Below, in pieces: positions 34,708 through 42,626 of a DNA stretch of 64,000 nucleotides. Under the pieces are notes generated by a model that searched no databases, was not told the DNA's origin, and saw only the letters and a list, made by a program, of their open reading frames with translations. Position 1 is the stretch's first letter. Each line of letters opens with the position of its first letter. This stretch comes from Candidatus Lindowbacteria bacterium RIFCSPLOWO2_12_FULL_62_27 (GTDB lineage Bacteria; Lindowbacteria; 2-12-FULL-62-27): assembly GCA_001784175.1 (NCBI GenBank), contig MFPR01000028.1, positions 7,606 to 71,605 of the forward strand, given 5' to 3'. The position numbers and the translations under genes are program-made.

Positions 34708-36125
34708 ACCCGCGGTTAAGCGCCCGGGAGGGGTGGGCGCTGCTTGGATTGGTTCTGGCCGGGATATTCTTCCGGGTCTGGATCCTGGAGGGCGCCGGCA
34801 TCAGTCCGGGCGGGCAGAATTATTATTACCGCGAGATCGTCCGCGGCATGCGCGAGCGCGGAGAAATCGGGCTGTACCCCTACCGCGCGGATGCGTTTGT
34901 GGAGTTTCCGGAAATCATCAACGATCCGACCCCGCCGATTCGGAAGGTCGACCGCACCTTGCAGGACTTCGGCGTCAGCGTTGAAAGCGATTCGCGATTC
35001 ATGGAATGGACCCCGCTTTTGCGGTATCCGCCGGGGTTCCCCGTCTTTTTGTACGCGGCGCACGGCGTCCTCGGCGACAAAACCAAACGGGTGGTCCTGC
35101 TGTGCATCGTCCTGAACGGAATCATGATCGCGCTGACGTTTCCCGTGGCCTGGATGCTGTTTCAGAGGAGAGACGTGGCGTGGGCCGCAACGGCGGTCAA
35201 CGCGTTCTGGATTTTCACCGCCAAAAATTCCGCCACCTACGATCCCGCGTCGCTGGTCATCCCCGTCATGATGGCGGCCTGCCATTCGGCGCTCATGGCC
35301 TGGCATACGGGCAGGTGGCGATGGGTCCTGTCGATGGCCGCGCTGTCGTTTGTGGCGTCGAACCTTCGCGCCGACACGTTCTTTGTGTCGCTCCTGTTGC
35401 CGCTCGCCCTCTGGTTCCGCCCGGTTTCGATCCGGGAGAAACTGATCAAGCCGGCCGCCGCGATCGCGGTGGCGCTGGCGCTCTGGATTCCGTGGTCGTA
35501 TCACAACCTGAACCATTTCGGCGTGTTTCGGCCGTTTCCCGCCGGCGCCGGATTCAACATCCTGGTGACCATTGGCCGCTACGCCCCCGAAAGCGGGTTT
35601 CCAGCGGACGACTATCAGACCATCGTCTGGGATCTGGGAGAGGATGCGGTCCGGCAGAAACTCTGGCCGTCCGACGTCACCTACCCGAACGGCGTGGCGC
35701 GGGACAAGCGGAAACTGGATCGGGCGGTCGAATGGATTCGCGAGCATCCGGTTCGGTACGCGGCGGTGATGCTGGTTCACATGAGATACTTTTTCTTCGC
35801 CGAGGAGGAGGCGGTGGAACAGCAGATCCGCGGCTGGTTTTCCGCGTTTCCTCCGGCCGTGGCCCGCGTCATGGGTTGGATCGGCAGGGCGATGGAACCG
35901 GCGGCGATACTTCTCGCGTGCGCGTGTCTATGGCGAAAGCGGAAAGATTCGAGTATGATGGTTCCCGTCATGCTGCTCTGGTCGTACGTGCTGCCGCATC
36001 TGCCGCTTTGGGTGGAATCAAGATATTTCAAAGCGGCCTGGCCGATCGTCCTGATTTTTTCGGTGGCCTGCATCCTGACCATGATCCGCAGGCCGGATCG
36101 CGCGGCGGAGGCTCGGGCGTCATGA
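34677..36125 (+). CDS. Polytopic membrane glycosyltransferase-like protein (PMT/ArnT-like)
   Basis: 482 residues with a first membrane segment WALLGLVLAGIFFRVWI and seven or more further hydrophobic helices, a large polar loop (about 30-110) and a C-terminal soluble part. Layout and position in a sugar cluster fit GT39/GT83 lipid-linked sugar transferases; I do not see a definite acidic DE motif after helix 1 (the loop reads GGQNYYYREI), so the donor class is uncertain. Overlaps the acetyltransferase by 31 bases and the epimerase by 4. Probably transfers a sugar across the inner membrane. Confidence 0.6.
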   Translation: MPPGRGQPDLNPRLSAREGWALLGLVLAGIFFRVWILEGAGISPGGQNYYYREIVRGMRERGEIGLYPYRADAFVEFPEIINDPTPPIRKVDRTLQDFGVSVESDSRFMEWTPLLRYPPGFPVFLYAAHGVLGDKTKRVVLLCIVLNGIMIALTFPVAWMLFQRRDVAWAATAVNAFWIFTAKNSATYDPASLVIPVMMAACHSALMAWHTGRWRWVLSMAALSFVASNLRADTFFVSLLLPLALWFRPVSIREKLIKPAAAIAVALALWIPWSYHNLNHFGVFRPFPAGAGFNILVTIGRYAPESGFPADDYQTIVWDLGEDAVRQKLWPSDVTYPNGVARDKRKLDRAVEWIREHPVRYAAVMLVHMRYFFFAEEEAVEQQIRGWFSAFPPAVARVMGWIGRAMEPAAILLACACLWRKRKDSSMMVPVMLLWSYVLPHLPLWVESRYFKAAWPIVLIFSVACILTMIRRPDRAAEARAS

Positions 36126-37210
36126 ACGTGATGATTGTGCTCGGGACGCGCCCCGAAATCATCAAGATGGCGCCGATCATCCGCGAACTTCGAACTCGCC
36201 GGCGGCGGTTCTCGCTCGTCCATACCGGCCAGCACTATTCGTACGAAATGGACCGGACCTTTTTCAAGAGCCTCGGCTTGCCGGCCGCGACCGTCAATCT
36301 CAACGTCGGCTCGGGAACACACGGCGCCCAGACGGCCAAAATCCTTCACCGGATCGAACAGGTCCTCCTCGAACTCAAACCGGACGTGGTTCTGGTCGAA
36401 GGCGACACCAATTCTGTCATGGCCGGCGCGCTGGCGGCGGTCAAATGCCACATCCCGGTCGGCCATGTCGAGGCGGGACTCCGGTCGTTCGACCGGCGGA
36501 TGCCGGAGGAGATCAACCGGATTGTCGCCGATCATGTCGCGTCTTTTCTGTATGCTCCAACGCCGCTCGCCGCCCGCCAGCTCCGGAAGGAGGGCATCGC
36601 CGTCGGAAAGATTTTGGTCACCGGCAACACCGTGGTCGACAGCCTCGACTGGATCAAAAAAAATCCCGCGCTGGCGGCGACGGTTCGGTCCCTCGGATTT
36701 TCGCCGGGCCGGTTTCTCCTCACCACGATTCACCGGGAGGAAAATGTGGAGGACCGGCGGCGGCTAGCCGGGATCGTCGACGGCCTTCATCGCGTGGCCC
36801 GGCATTTCGACATGCCGGTCGTCTTTCCGGCGCATCCTCGAACCAAGGGGAGACTGAACCGGTGGGGCCTGGAAAATTCTCTCAAACTAAAAAATATCCG
36901 GCTCCTGCCGCCGCTCGACGCCCTCCCCTTCATGGCCCTCCAGACGCACGCCCGCCTGGTTCTCACCGATTCGGGCGGAGTCCAGGAGGAATCCTGCATT
37001 CTGCGGGTGCCCTGCGTGACGCTCCGCGACAACACGGAACGGCCCGAAACGGTTGCTGTCGGCGCCAACCTCCTCGCCGGCGCCGATCCCGGCAAGATTC
37101 TGGCGGCTTCCGTACGCATGTCAAACCGCGCGCGGTCCTGGAAGAACCCGTTTGGTGACGGCCGGTCGGGCCGGAGGATCGTTGACCACTTGAGTTCTAT
37201 TTTCCATTAA
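36122..37210 (+). CDS. wecB: UDP-N-acetylglucosamine 2-epimerase (WecB/WbpI type)
   Basis: 362 residues. ATGA overlap with the membrane protein fixes the start at 36122. Motifs: LGTRPEIIKMAPIIREL, HTGQHYSYEM, EGDTNSVMAGALAA, GHVEAGLRSFDRRMPEEINR, TIHREENV and LTDSGGVQEE. It interconverts UDP-GlcNAc and UDP-ManNAc; in the Wbp setting WbpI does the same on the diacetamido-glucuronate product. Which substrate is used cannot be read from sequence. Confidence 0.93.
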   Translation: MNVMIVLGTRPEIIKMAPIIRELRTRRRRFSLVHTGQHYSYEMDRTFFKSLGLPAATVNLNVGSGTHGAQTAKILHRIEQVLLELKPDVVLVEGDTNSVMAGALAAVKCHIPVGHVEAGLRSFDRRMPEEINRIVADHVASFLYAPTPLAARQLRKEGIAVGKILVTGNTVVDSLDWIKKNPALAATVRSLGFSPGRFLLTTIHREENVEDRRRLAGIVDGLHRVARHFDMPVVFPAHPRTKGRLNRWGLENSLKLKNIRLLPPLDALPFMALQTHARLVLTDSGGVQEESCILRVPCVTLRDNTERPETVAVGANLLAGADPGKILAASVRMSNRARSWKNPFGDGRSGRRIVDHLSSIFH

Positions 37211-37229
37211 GATAGGTAGAGCGCTTGAT

Positions 37230-38087
37230 ATGAAAAAATCTCAGATCAAAATCGGCATGGGACAGATGTTGGTGGAGGGAGGCGAGCCGGACCGGAATTT
37301 GGACCGGGCCGGCGAGATGATCCGGCAGGCGGCGGAGAAGAAATGCGATTTGATTCTCCTGCCGGAACTCCTGGATCTCGCATGGTCGCATCCGAGTGCC
37401 CTGACGAAATCGCAGCCGATCCCCGGACCCTTCAGCGACCGGCTCTGCGGCAAGGCCCGGGAACACCGTATCTGGCTTGTGGCGGGCCTGACCGAACGGG
37501 ACGGCGACAAGGTCTACAACTCGGCGATCTTCGTGAAACCAGACGGCGAAATCCTTCTGAAATACCGGAAAATAAATGAACTCAAAATCGTCCATCATTT
37601 CTACGAACTCGGCCAGTCTCTCTCCGTGGTCGAAACGCCCTTCGGCATGGTCGGAATCAACATCTGCGCGGACAACTACATCGATTCGCTCGCGATCGGA
37701 CACACCCTCGCACGGATGGGCGCGCAGATCATTATCTCACCGTCCTCCTGGACGGTCGATTATTCCATCACGGAAGAACAGGACCCCTATGGCGAGAAAT
37801 GGGTGAAACCCCTGACGATCCTCGCCAAATTGTACGACCTGGTCATCGTCACGACCACCAGCGTCGGATATCTCGTCGGAGGGCCTTACGAAGGGAAAAA
37901 GTCGGTGGGATGTTCCCTGTGCGTCGACAAAAACGGCGTCATCGCCAAGGGCCCCTACAACGAATTCGCCGGGGAACTGGTCGTTGCGGACATCAACATT
38001 CCCGATCGCAAGGAAAAAGGAACAGAACTTTGCGCGATGGTCCGGCAGAAAGGATATCGCGAATCCTTCAGCGGGTGGACTTGGTAG
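37230..38087 (+). CDS. Nitrilase-superfamily carbon-nitrogen hydrolase
   Basis: 285 residues. Glu-Lys-Cys triad: Glu46 (LLPELLDLAW), Lys114 (KYRKINEL) and Cys146 (GINICADNY). The branch (beta-ureidopropionase, carbamoylputrescine amidase, omega-amidase or aliphatic amidase) is unclear. Twenty bases after wecB, same strand, but no obvious link to sugar work. Three-prime end overlaps the convergent mutarotase-like gene by 20 bases. Confidence 0.9.
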   Translation: MKKSQIKIGMGQMLVEGGEPDRNLDRAGEMIRQAAEKKCDLILLPELLDLAWSHPSALTKSQPIPGPFSDRLCGKAREHRIWLVAGLTERDGDKVYNSAIFVKPDGEILLKYRKINELKIVHHFYELGQSLSVVETPFGMVGINICADNYIDSLAIGHTLARMGAQIIISPSSWTVDYSITEEQDPYGEKWVKPLTILAKLYDLVIVTTTSVGYLVGGPYEGKKSVGCSLCVDKNGVIAKGPYNEFAGELVVADINIPDRKEKGTELCAMVRQKGYRESFSGWTW

Positions 38088-38868
38088 CGACCTCGATCCG
38101 CATCGAACAAAAGATTTCTCCGCCCGGTGGAACTTCCAGGCGCTCGTCCGGCCTCAGGAGCGACCCGACGCCCGCCGACCACGGTTCAAAACACATGTAA
38201 TCCGGCCGATCCGACCACACCACCAGCCGGGACGCGGGACGGAGAAACTCGCCGCCGGGAATCATCGATACCCTGCCTGTACCCGGAATCTCCATGTCGA
38301 CCCGCTGCGGCATCAGGATCAGCGATTCGTCCAGCCGGTAGGTCCCGATGTCAAACGCGAGAACATTCGTCGTCAACTTCAGGCGGCTGTCCGCCGAGAT
38401 CGCGAAATAGGGATGGAGACCCGGCGCCGTCCAGAGCGGAACCCCGCCGGGATTCGAAACTCGCAGGGAAACGGTCAGCGACTCCGGATCGATCTCGATC
38501 CCGGCACGGACTTCAAATTCGAACGGGAACTTCGACTTGGTTTCGGCGGTGGCCCGAAGCCTGAGCGCAACGCGGCGCCCGTCCGCCGGAGATTCGACCG
38601 CCTCCCACGCCATGTCGCGGGCGAACCCGTGCTGGGCCAGATTGAAATTCGGCGGTGGCGCTGATAGCGCGCCGGCTTGGGGAAACAGAACGGGAATTCC
38701 GCCGCGGCGTTTCTTTCTGCCGCTCACGTCGATCTGGCCGTCAGGGTACAGGATGCGCGTCCCGCCCACGGAAAAATCTGTGACCAAGCCGCCCTGTGTC
38801 GCGTCCACCATCGCGGTGGCCCGGCCGCTCGACAGCTTCAGAATCGTTCCCGGTTTTATCAGGCTCAT
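38068..38868 (-). CDS. Aldose 1-epimerase / hexose-6-phosphate epimerase-like protein
   Basis: 266 residues from ATG 38868; the longer frame to 38928 has no support. The galactose-mutarotase fold is seen in GGLVTDFSVGGTRILYPDG, GGIPVLFPQAG, NLAQHGFARDMAWE and APGLHPYFAISADSRL: the His and Glu-type catalytic positions are in QHGFAR and GLHPYF. Pattern resembles YeaD-like D-hexose-6-phosphate mutarotases. Cytosolic; helps sugar anomers equilibrate. Confidence 0.82.
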   Translation of the reverse strand: MSLIKPGTILKLSSGRATAMVDATQGGLVTDFSVGGTRILYPDGQIDVSGRKKRRGGIPVLFPQAGALSAPPPNFNLAQHGFARDMAWEAVESPADGRRVALRLRATAETKSKFPFEFEVRAGIEIDPESLTVSLRVSNPGGVPLWTAPGLHPYFAISADSRLKLTTNVLAFDIGTYRLDESLILMPQRVDMEIPGTGRVSMIPGGEFLRPASRLVVWSDRPDYMCFEPWSAGVGSLLRPDERLEVPPGGEIFCSMRIEVATKSTR

Positions 38869-38906
38869 CACTTGCACCCTAGCACGCGGTGCGCTTGCGG
38901 CACAAG

Positions 38907-38924
38907 CAGGGTTGAAATGCGGCG
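38907..38924. repeat. Short exact repeat, copy 1 (shared with 43252-43269)
   Basis: The 18-base string CAGGGTTGAAATGCGGCG occurs here and at 43252-43269, at the two ends of the repeat/TA region (38.9-43.3 kb). Both copies lie just next to other repeats. The gap 38869-39171 otherwise holds only composite repeat B copy 1. Confidence 0.6.
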
Positions 38925-38928
38925 ACAT

Positions 38929-39120
38929 CCGGAATTTTTTGGGCGTGATAACCGGAATCCATTCCCGCCGTCCGTCATTCCCGCGAACGCGGGAATCTAG
39001 ACCCTTTTACGTGTCATCCGATCCGGATACGTGCCGGAGGCACGCCCTCGCGCCCATTGGATGCAATCGGTATGTCCATCAACCAGAAACTCAAATCTCA
39101 ATCTCCGTCCCCCGTCCAAA
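38929..39120. repeat. Composite repeat B, copy 1 (left arm gamma, right arm alpha)
   Basis: Left arm CCGGAATTTTTTGGGCGTGA..., common core palindrome ATTCCCGCGAACGCGGGAAT (38977-38996) with following ACCCTTTTACGTGTCATCC, right arm ACGTGCCGGAGGCACGCC... to about 39120. The core has the ATTCCC-N8-GGGAAT form of the neisserial dRS3 repeat. Ends ~50 bases before brnT. Confidence 0.85.
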
Positions 39121-39171
39121 ATATATGGAAGATAATATTGACAAACCTCCATATATGTCTATACTCTCCTG

Positions 39172-39456
39172 ATGGACGTTCGATATGGGGATTTTGTCTG
39201 GGACGCGAACAAGGAAAAAGCGAATATCAAAAAGCACGGCGTCGATTTTCGGACCGCGGCTCTGGCGTTTATGGACCAAAACGGCAAAATCATCGAGGAC
39301 ATGGAGCACAGCCGCGACGAGGAGCGCTTTTACTGCATCGGCATGGCGCATGCCGATGTCCTCACGGTCTGGTTCACATATCGTGAGGCCTTGTTTCGCA
39401 TCATCGGCGCTGGATATTTCCGAAAAGGAAGGAGCATTTATGAAAAGACAATTTAA
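39172..39456 (+). CDS. brnT: BrnT-like ribonuclease toxin
   Basis: 94 residues. FVWDANKEKANIKKHGVDFRTA is the BrnT N-terminal signature (FxWDxxKxxxNxxKHGVxF), followed by EDMEHSRDEERFYCIGMAHADVLTVWFTYR and the closing IRIIGAGYFRKGRSIYE-type strand (RIIGAGYFRKGR). BrnT folds like RelE and cleaves RNA under translation stress. The partner gene overlaps its end by 17 bases. Flanked by composite repeat copies 1 and 2. Confidence 0.9.
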   Translation: MDVRYGDFVWDANKEKANIKKHGVDFRTAALAFMDQNGKIIEDMEHSRDEERFYCIGMAHADVLTVWFTYREALFRIIGAGYFRKGRSIYEKTI

Positions 39457-39670
39457 ATTTCCGAAAAAATTCCGGATTGTTCCCAGGGACGCATTCCCGC
39501 TGCCCGAGGATATTTGGATTCCTGACGACGGCGTGAAGATTACGTTGAATCTTTCCCGTTACAGCGTCGATTTTTTTAAACGCGCCGCGCGCCGTCATAA
39601 AATCAAGTACCAGCGCGCGATACGGGATGTTCTCGATCGTTACGCCGATCTGAATAAAAAAATCGCTTGA
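39440..39670 (+). CDS. brnA: BrnA-like antitoxin
   Basis: 76 residues from ATG 39440 with AAGGAAGGAG directly upstream, inside the end of brnT. The second half (VKITLNLSRYSVDFFKRAARR...YQRAIRDVLDRYA) fits the ribbon-helix-helix fold of BrnA/CopG antitoxins, which bind the operator and the toxin. The longer frame from 39185 is the shadow of brnT and is rejected. Confidence 0.85.
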   Translation: MKRQFKFPKKFRIVPRDAFPLPEDIWIPDDGVKITLNLSRYSVDFFKRAARRHKIKYQRAIRDVLDRYADLNKKIA

Positions 39671-39726
39671 CATCTTCGCCCATCCGCTGAAATGAGAAGG
39701 CGGGTTCGACATCGACGATGTAACAG

Positions 39727-39870
39727 CCGGAATTTTTTGGACGTGATAACCGGAATCCATTCCCGCCATCCGTCATTCCCGCGAACGCGGGAATCCAGAC
39801 CCTTTTACCCGTCATCCGATCCGGCGACTCGCTCCGTGTTCCATTACTGCAAAACTGCAAGTGTGACCCC
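39727..39870. repeat. Composite repeat B, copy 2 (left arm gamma, right arm beta)
   Basis: Left arm CCGGAATTTTTTGGACGTGA... matches copy 1; core ATTCCCGCGAACGCGGGAAT at 39775-39794; right arm CGACTCGCTCCGTGTTCC... to GTGTGACCCC matches copy 4. Lies between the BrnT/BrnA pair and the HigB/HigA-like pair. Confidence 0.85.
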
Positions 39871-39907
39871 GACTCGGACCCCGACTCTACCGACTCCGAA
39901 CAGAACG

Positions 39908-40201
39908 TCAGGCCGCAATTTTTTCGATTTTGAATCTGTATCCCAGCGCCTCCAAAACGTGTCTCAAATTCTTGTAGGTGGGGTTTCCGTTCGCGGAGAA
40001 CATCCGGTATAAGCCGGCCCTGTCCAGCCGGACTTTCCTTGCAACAAGACTCATGCCGCCATGGGCCTCCGCCACATTCTTCAGCGCCTCCAGAAACAGA
40101 GTCGGATCCCCATCCGCCACGGCCGCGTCCAGGTATGCCTGGGCCGCCTTCGGTTTTTTGAGCCGTTCGATCAGATCTTCCTTGAATGTCAGTTTGGGCA
40201 T
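39908..40201 (-). CDS. HigA-like addiction module antidote protein (HTH)
   Basis: 97 residues from ATG 40201. A Cro/CI-type helix-turn-helix is seen in GGMSLVARKVRLDRAGLYRMFSANGNPTYKNL (helices around SLVARKVRL and RAGLYRMFS), preceded by AAVADGDPTLFLEALKNVAEAHGG. This is the pattern of the antidote of the small two-gene addiction modules with a RelE-like killer protein. One base after the toxin stop. Confidence 0.9.
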   Translation of the reverse strand: MPKLTFKEDLIERLKKPKAAQAYLDAAVADGDPTLFLEALKNVAEAHGGMSLVARKVRLDRAGLYRMFSANGNPTYKNLRHVLEALGYRFKIEKIAA

Positions 40202-40202
40202 G

Positions 40203-40544
40203 TCATTTACCTCTCTTTCTGGATTTGTATATCTTCCAGTACTCTTTGGCTCTTTTAATGTCCGCCGTCTGTGTGCTCTTATCCCCTCCACACAAAATCA
40301 CCACGATCACAGGGCCGTCTTCGGCGACGTATATCCTGTACCTCGGCCCAAAATCTTCCTTGAGTTCAATAACCCCCTCACCCACGGACCGCCATTTGCC
40401 GAGATTACCCAACATCAGCTTGGTCAGCCGGACATCCAACTTGGCGACATCGACCGGATTCTTCAGACTCATGAGCCATTCTCTGTAAGGGTACCGGTCT
40501 TTGGTCTCCTCAAAATAATAAAGCGTCCGCAGCACGGTCTCCAT
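40203..40544 (-). CDS. RelE/HigB-like addiction module killer protein
   Basis: 113 residues. FEETKDRYPYREWLMSL, LMLGNLGKWRSVGEGVIELKEDFGPRYRIYVAEDG and VVILCGGDKSTQTADIKRAKEYW are family hallmarks of this RelE-superfamily toxin, including the basic GPRYRIY strand. It presumably cleaves mRNA. Toxin first, antidote second, as usual for this type. Its neighbours are composite repeats 2 and 3. Confidence 0.9.
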   Translation of the reverse strand: METVLRTLYYFEETKDRYPYREWLMSLKNPVDVAKLDVRLTKLMLGNLGKWRSVGEGVIELKEDFGPRYRIYVAEDGPVIVVILCGGDKSTQTADIKRAKEYWKIYKSRKRGK

Positions 40545-40592
40545 TTAATGATTGTAGATTATATTCAACATCAAGTCAAATTTGCCCTGACA

Positions 40593-40797
40593 ATGCGGAT
40601 TCAAGAACCGATGTCCCCGGACCGGATTTTGACGCCAGAACCCCAGAACACTCCGTCATTCCCGCGAACGCGGGAATCCAGACCCTTTTACCCGTCATCC
40701 GATCCGGAAACGTGCCGGAGGCACGCCCTCGCGCCCATTGGATGCAATCGGTATGTCCATCAACCAGAATCTCAAACCAGCTTCCGTCCCCGTCCAA
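40593..40797. repeat. Composite repeat B, copy 3 (left arm delta, right arm alpha)
   Basis: Left arm GATTCAAGAACCGATGTCC...GGACCGGATTTTGAC matches copy 4; core ATTCCCGCGAACGCGGGAAT at 40658-40677; right arm ACGTGCCGGAGGCACGCC...CAACCAGAATCTCAAA matches copy 1 nearly base for base. Ends against the stop of the PIN-like gene. Confidence 0.85.
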
Positions 40798-40798
40798 T

Positions 40799-41260
40799 TC
40801 ATTCCCCGGATTTTTTGATGGTACTTTCCTTTAATTGTACCGATATTCGGAACGTTGTTTCCTTTTCGAGGCGTTCAAGGATTTCTCTCACAGAAATAAT
40901 TTTGGTTTGTTTTTTCGCTTCCAACAGAACTGCCAGAAGACCGATGACGTGGATACCTCTTTCCATGGCGATTCGACGACCCCGTCTGTCGTCGATCAAC
41001 AATAGGTCTGCATGCTTTTCCTCCGATAGAACAATCGCCTCCGATTCACCTGCGCCAAGTTTTTTCTTCAAGTTGTCCACTGAATTGCGATCGGCCACGG
41101 CTTCGATTTTCATCCAAGCTGGCAATGATGGATGTAAATGTCCAAGTTCCGCGGCGACGGCGTCGGGAACACGGACGTCCTCATACAGGTCTCGAAGCAG
41201 ATGGATGTGATTGATCCGGATCAGGGCGGAGACAGAGGAAGTATCGCTGACGACAATCAA
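40799..41260 (-). CDS. PIN-like toxin (DUF3368 type)
   Basis: 153 residues. Acidic PIN-type positions: Asp in MIVVSDTSSVSALIRI, Glu in VRVPDAVAAEL, Glu in LGAGESEAIVLSEE and Asp in LLLIDDRRGRRIA. The C-terminus (LLAVLLEAKKQTKIISVREILERLE) matches DUF3368 proteins, which are paired with UPF0175 antitoxins. It probably cleaves RNA when released. ATGA-type 4-base overlap with its partner. Confidence 0.9.
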   Translation of the reverse strand: MIVVSDTSSVSALIRINHIHLLRDLYEDVRVPDAVAAELGHLHPSLPAWMKIEAVADRNSVDNLKKKLGAGESEAIVLSEEKHADLLLIDDRRGRRIAMERGIHVIGLLAVLLEAKKQTKIISVREILERLEKETTFRISVQLKESTIKKSGE

Positions 41261-41502
41261 AGTCTGTTGAGCGATTGAAGGGTCTTTAGGTCAGCTTCCA
41301 ATTCATCGATGCCGTAATGTACGGCGATTTCTCGATTCGCCAATTCTTTCTGGAATTCGAGCACACCGAGTCCGGCGATTTCCGCCGCCTTGCCCATCGA
41401 AACCTGGTCGTCAACATACAGCCCAATGGCCAGATCAAGCTTCAGGCGTTCTGGCGGCAGGGTCAAATGATCGGGCAAATTCAAATCCAATCGAATGTTC
41501 AT
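41257..41502 (-). CDS. UPF0175-family antitoxin
   Basis: 81 residues. LAIGLYVDDQVSMGKAAEIAGLGVLEFQKELANREIAVHYGIDELEADL in its short pieces (VSMGKAAEIAG; FQKELANREI) is the UPF0175 HTH-like antitoxin signature. Upstream partner of the PIN-like toxin, with a 4-base overlap. Acts as a DNA- and toxin-binding regulator by family analogy. Confidence 0.9.
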   Translation of the reverse strand: MNIRLDLNLPDHLTLPPERLKLDLAIGLYVDDQVSMGKAAEIAGLGVLEFQKELANREIAVHYGIDELEADLKTLQSLNRL

Positions 41503-41562
41503 GACTAAACCATACCGAACAGGCCGTGGGTTTTCAAGTTATCACCCCGGAATAGAAATAGG

Positions 41563-41724
41563 CGATGCAGATTCAAGAACCGATGTCCACGGACCGGATT
41601 TTGACACCAGAACCAAGAACCCCAGAACTATCCGTCATTCCCGCGAACGCGGGAATCCAGACCCTTTTACGTGTCATCCGATCCGGCGACTCGCTCCGTG
41701 TTCCATTACTGCAAGTGTGACCCC
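41563..41724. repeat. Composite repeat B, copy 4 (left arm delta, right arm beta)
   Basis: Left arm GATTCAAGAACCGATGTCCAC..., core ATTCCCGCGAACGCGGGAAT at 41637-41656, right arm CGACTCGCTCCGTGTTCCATTACTGCAA to GTGTGACCCC. It fills most of the 41503-41824 gap, which otherwise shows nothing recognisable. Confidence 0.85.
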
Positions 41725-41824
41725 GAACCCCGAACCCCCCGGGGGTCCGAGGAGGCGAGAATCGCACGGGAGCGCATCAAACAGGCAGAAGTTTCGTTGA
41801 TTTGAGGTCAAACGCATTCATGGT

Positions 41825-42178
41825 ATGAGGATTGCTGTGAAGAAACGGAGAATTGCGCCGGGCGATATCATTCCGCTCAACCAGATTGACCATCTGATAT
41901 ACGTTGTGCGGGGGCAGAGGGTGATGCTCGATTCTGATTTGGCACGGCTCTACGGCGTTACGACGTTCAATTTGAACAAGGCGGTTGGACGAAACACGAT
42001 TCGGTTTCCTGATGACTTCCTGTTCCGGCTTTCGAAACAGGAATGGGATTCTTTAAGATTCCAAATTGGAATCTTAAGGAAATTCAAAAAACACGATCAG
42101 CAAATCAACGCCCTCATCAACGCCATCCGCCAACTGCTCGCCCCGCCGGCACGACCCCATAAAAAAATCGGATTTTAA
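41825..42178 (+). pseudogene. ORF6N-domain protein with internal deletion
   Basis: 117 residues. The start is a normal ORF6N DNA-binding domain (IIPLNQIDHLIYVVRGQRVMLDSDLARLYGVTT in its parts, then NLNKAVGRN, RFPDDFLFRLSKQEWDSLRFQ). It then jumps from LRFQIGILRKFKKHDQQ to the normal C-terminal end (INAIRQLLAPPARPHKKIGF). Full-length relatives have about 60 more residues in between (the GGRRYLPYAFTE... and ...MLSSVLNSERA region). So an in-frame deletion has shortened the gene. Such proteins are common in phages and TA-rich islands. May be nonfunctional. Confidence 0.7.
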
Positions 42179-42366
42179 CCGCCAAGATCGCCAGACCGAC
42201 CTGAACCCGCCTCCCGCCACGCCGGCCTGACTACCGGTCCAATGAAATCTGCCGCGAAAAATCCCGCCACACCTTAAAAAACTTTAGGCCTGAACCCGTC
42301 ACCCCCGCAGGGACATCCCGTCCCATGCAGTCCGGCCGCCAAAATCCCGCCCCTCGAAACCGCCCT

Positions 42367-42507
42367 ATGAGGCGCGAACTTTTTATGTTGCCCGCCCGTT
42401 TGTTGAATGTGGGGCATCGAAATGTCCTGAGGCTCCCCAAGGAGTACCCTCATCGAAAGAGGTTCCTGAAGGTTGTTGCACAGATCCAAAAACTTCGGGG
42501 TCCTTGA
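42367..42507 (+). pseudogene. C-terminal remnant of an IS1380-like transposase
   Basis: A frame from about 42325 encodes RRELFMLPARLLNVGHRNVL and LPKEYPHRKRFLKVVAQIQKLRGP before a stop at 42505-42507. The pattern ARLxxxxxxxxLxLPxxYPxxxxFxxxxxxIxxL is how IS1380-type transposases end. Nothing of the DDE core is visible upstream, and 42179-42366 shows no gene. The call rests on the tail only. Confidence 0.4.
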
Positions 42508-42626
42508 TTTTTCACGAAGTTGTCGAAAGTGCGCATAGCGCTTCCCTCGGAAAAGCTCCAAAAATCGTCCGTCTCGCCGTTTTTCAGGTTCAGTATTTGT
42601 GTAAATGTGTCAACCCGACACCCTGA

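Noticed and set aside
38929-41724. CRISPR array
   Set aside because: Repeats are long composites with genes between them, not short repeats with unique spacers; no cas genes.
38929-41724. Integron attC sites
   Set aside because: The core lacks the paired R and L boxes with GTT of attC, and no intI is visible; only the cassette logic is similar.
42274-42561. 95-codon minus-strand frame
   Set aside because: No recognisable motif; the opposite strand explains the stretch better as a transposase tail.
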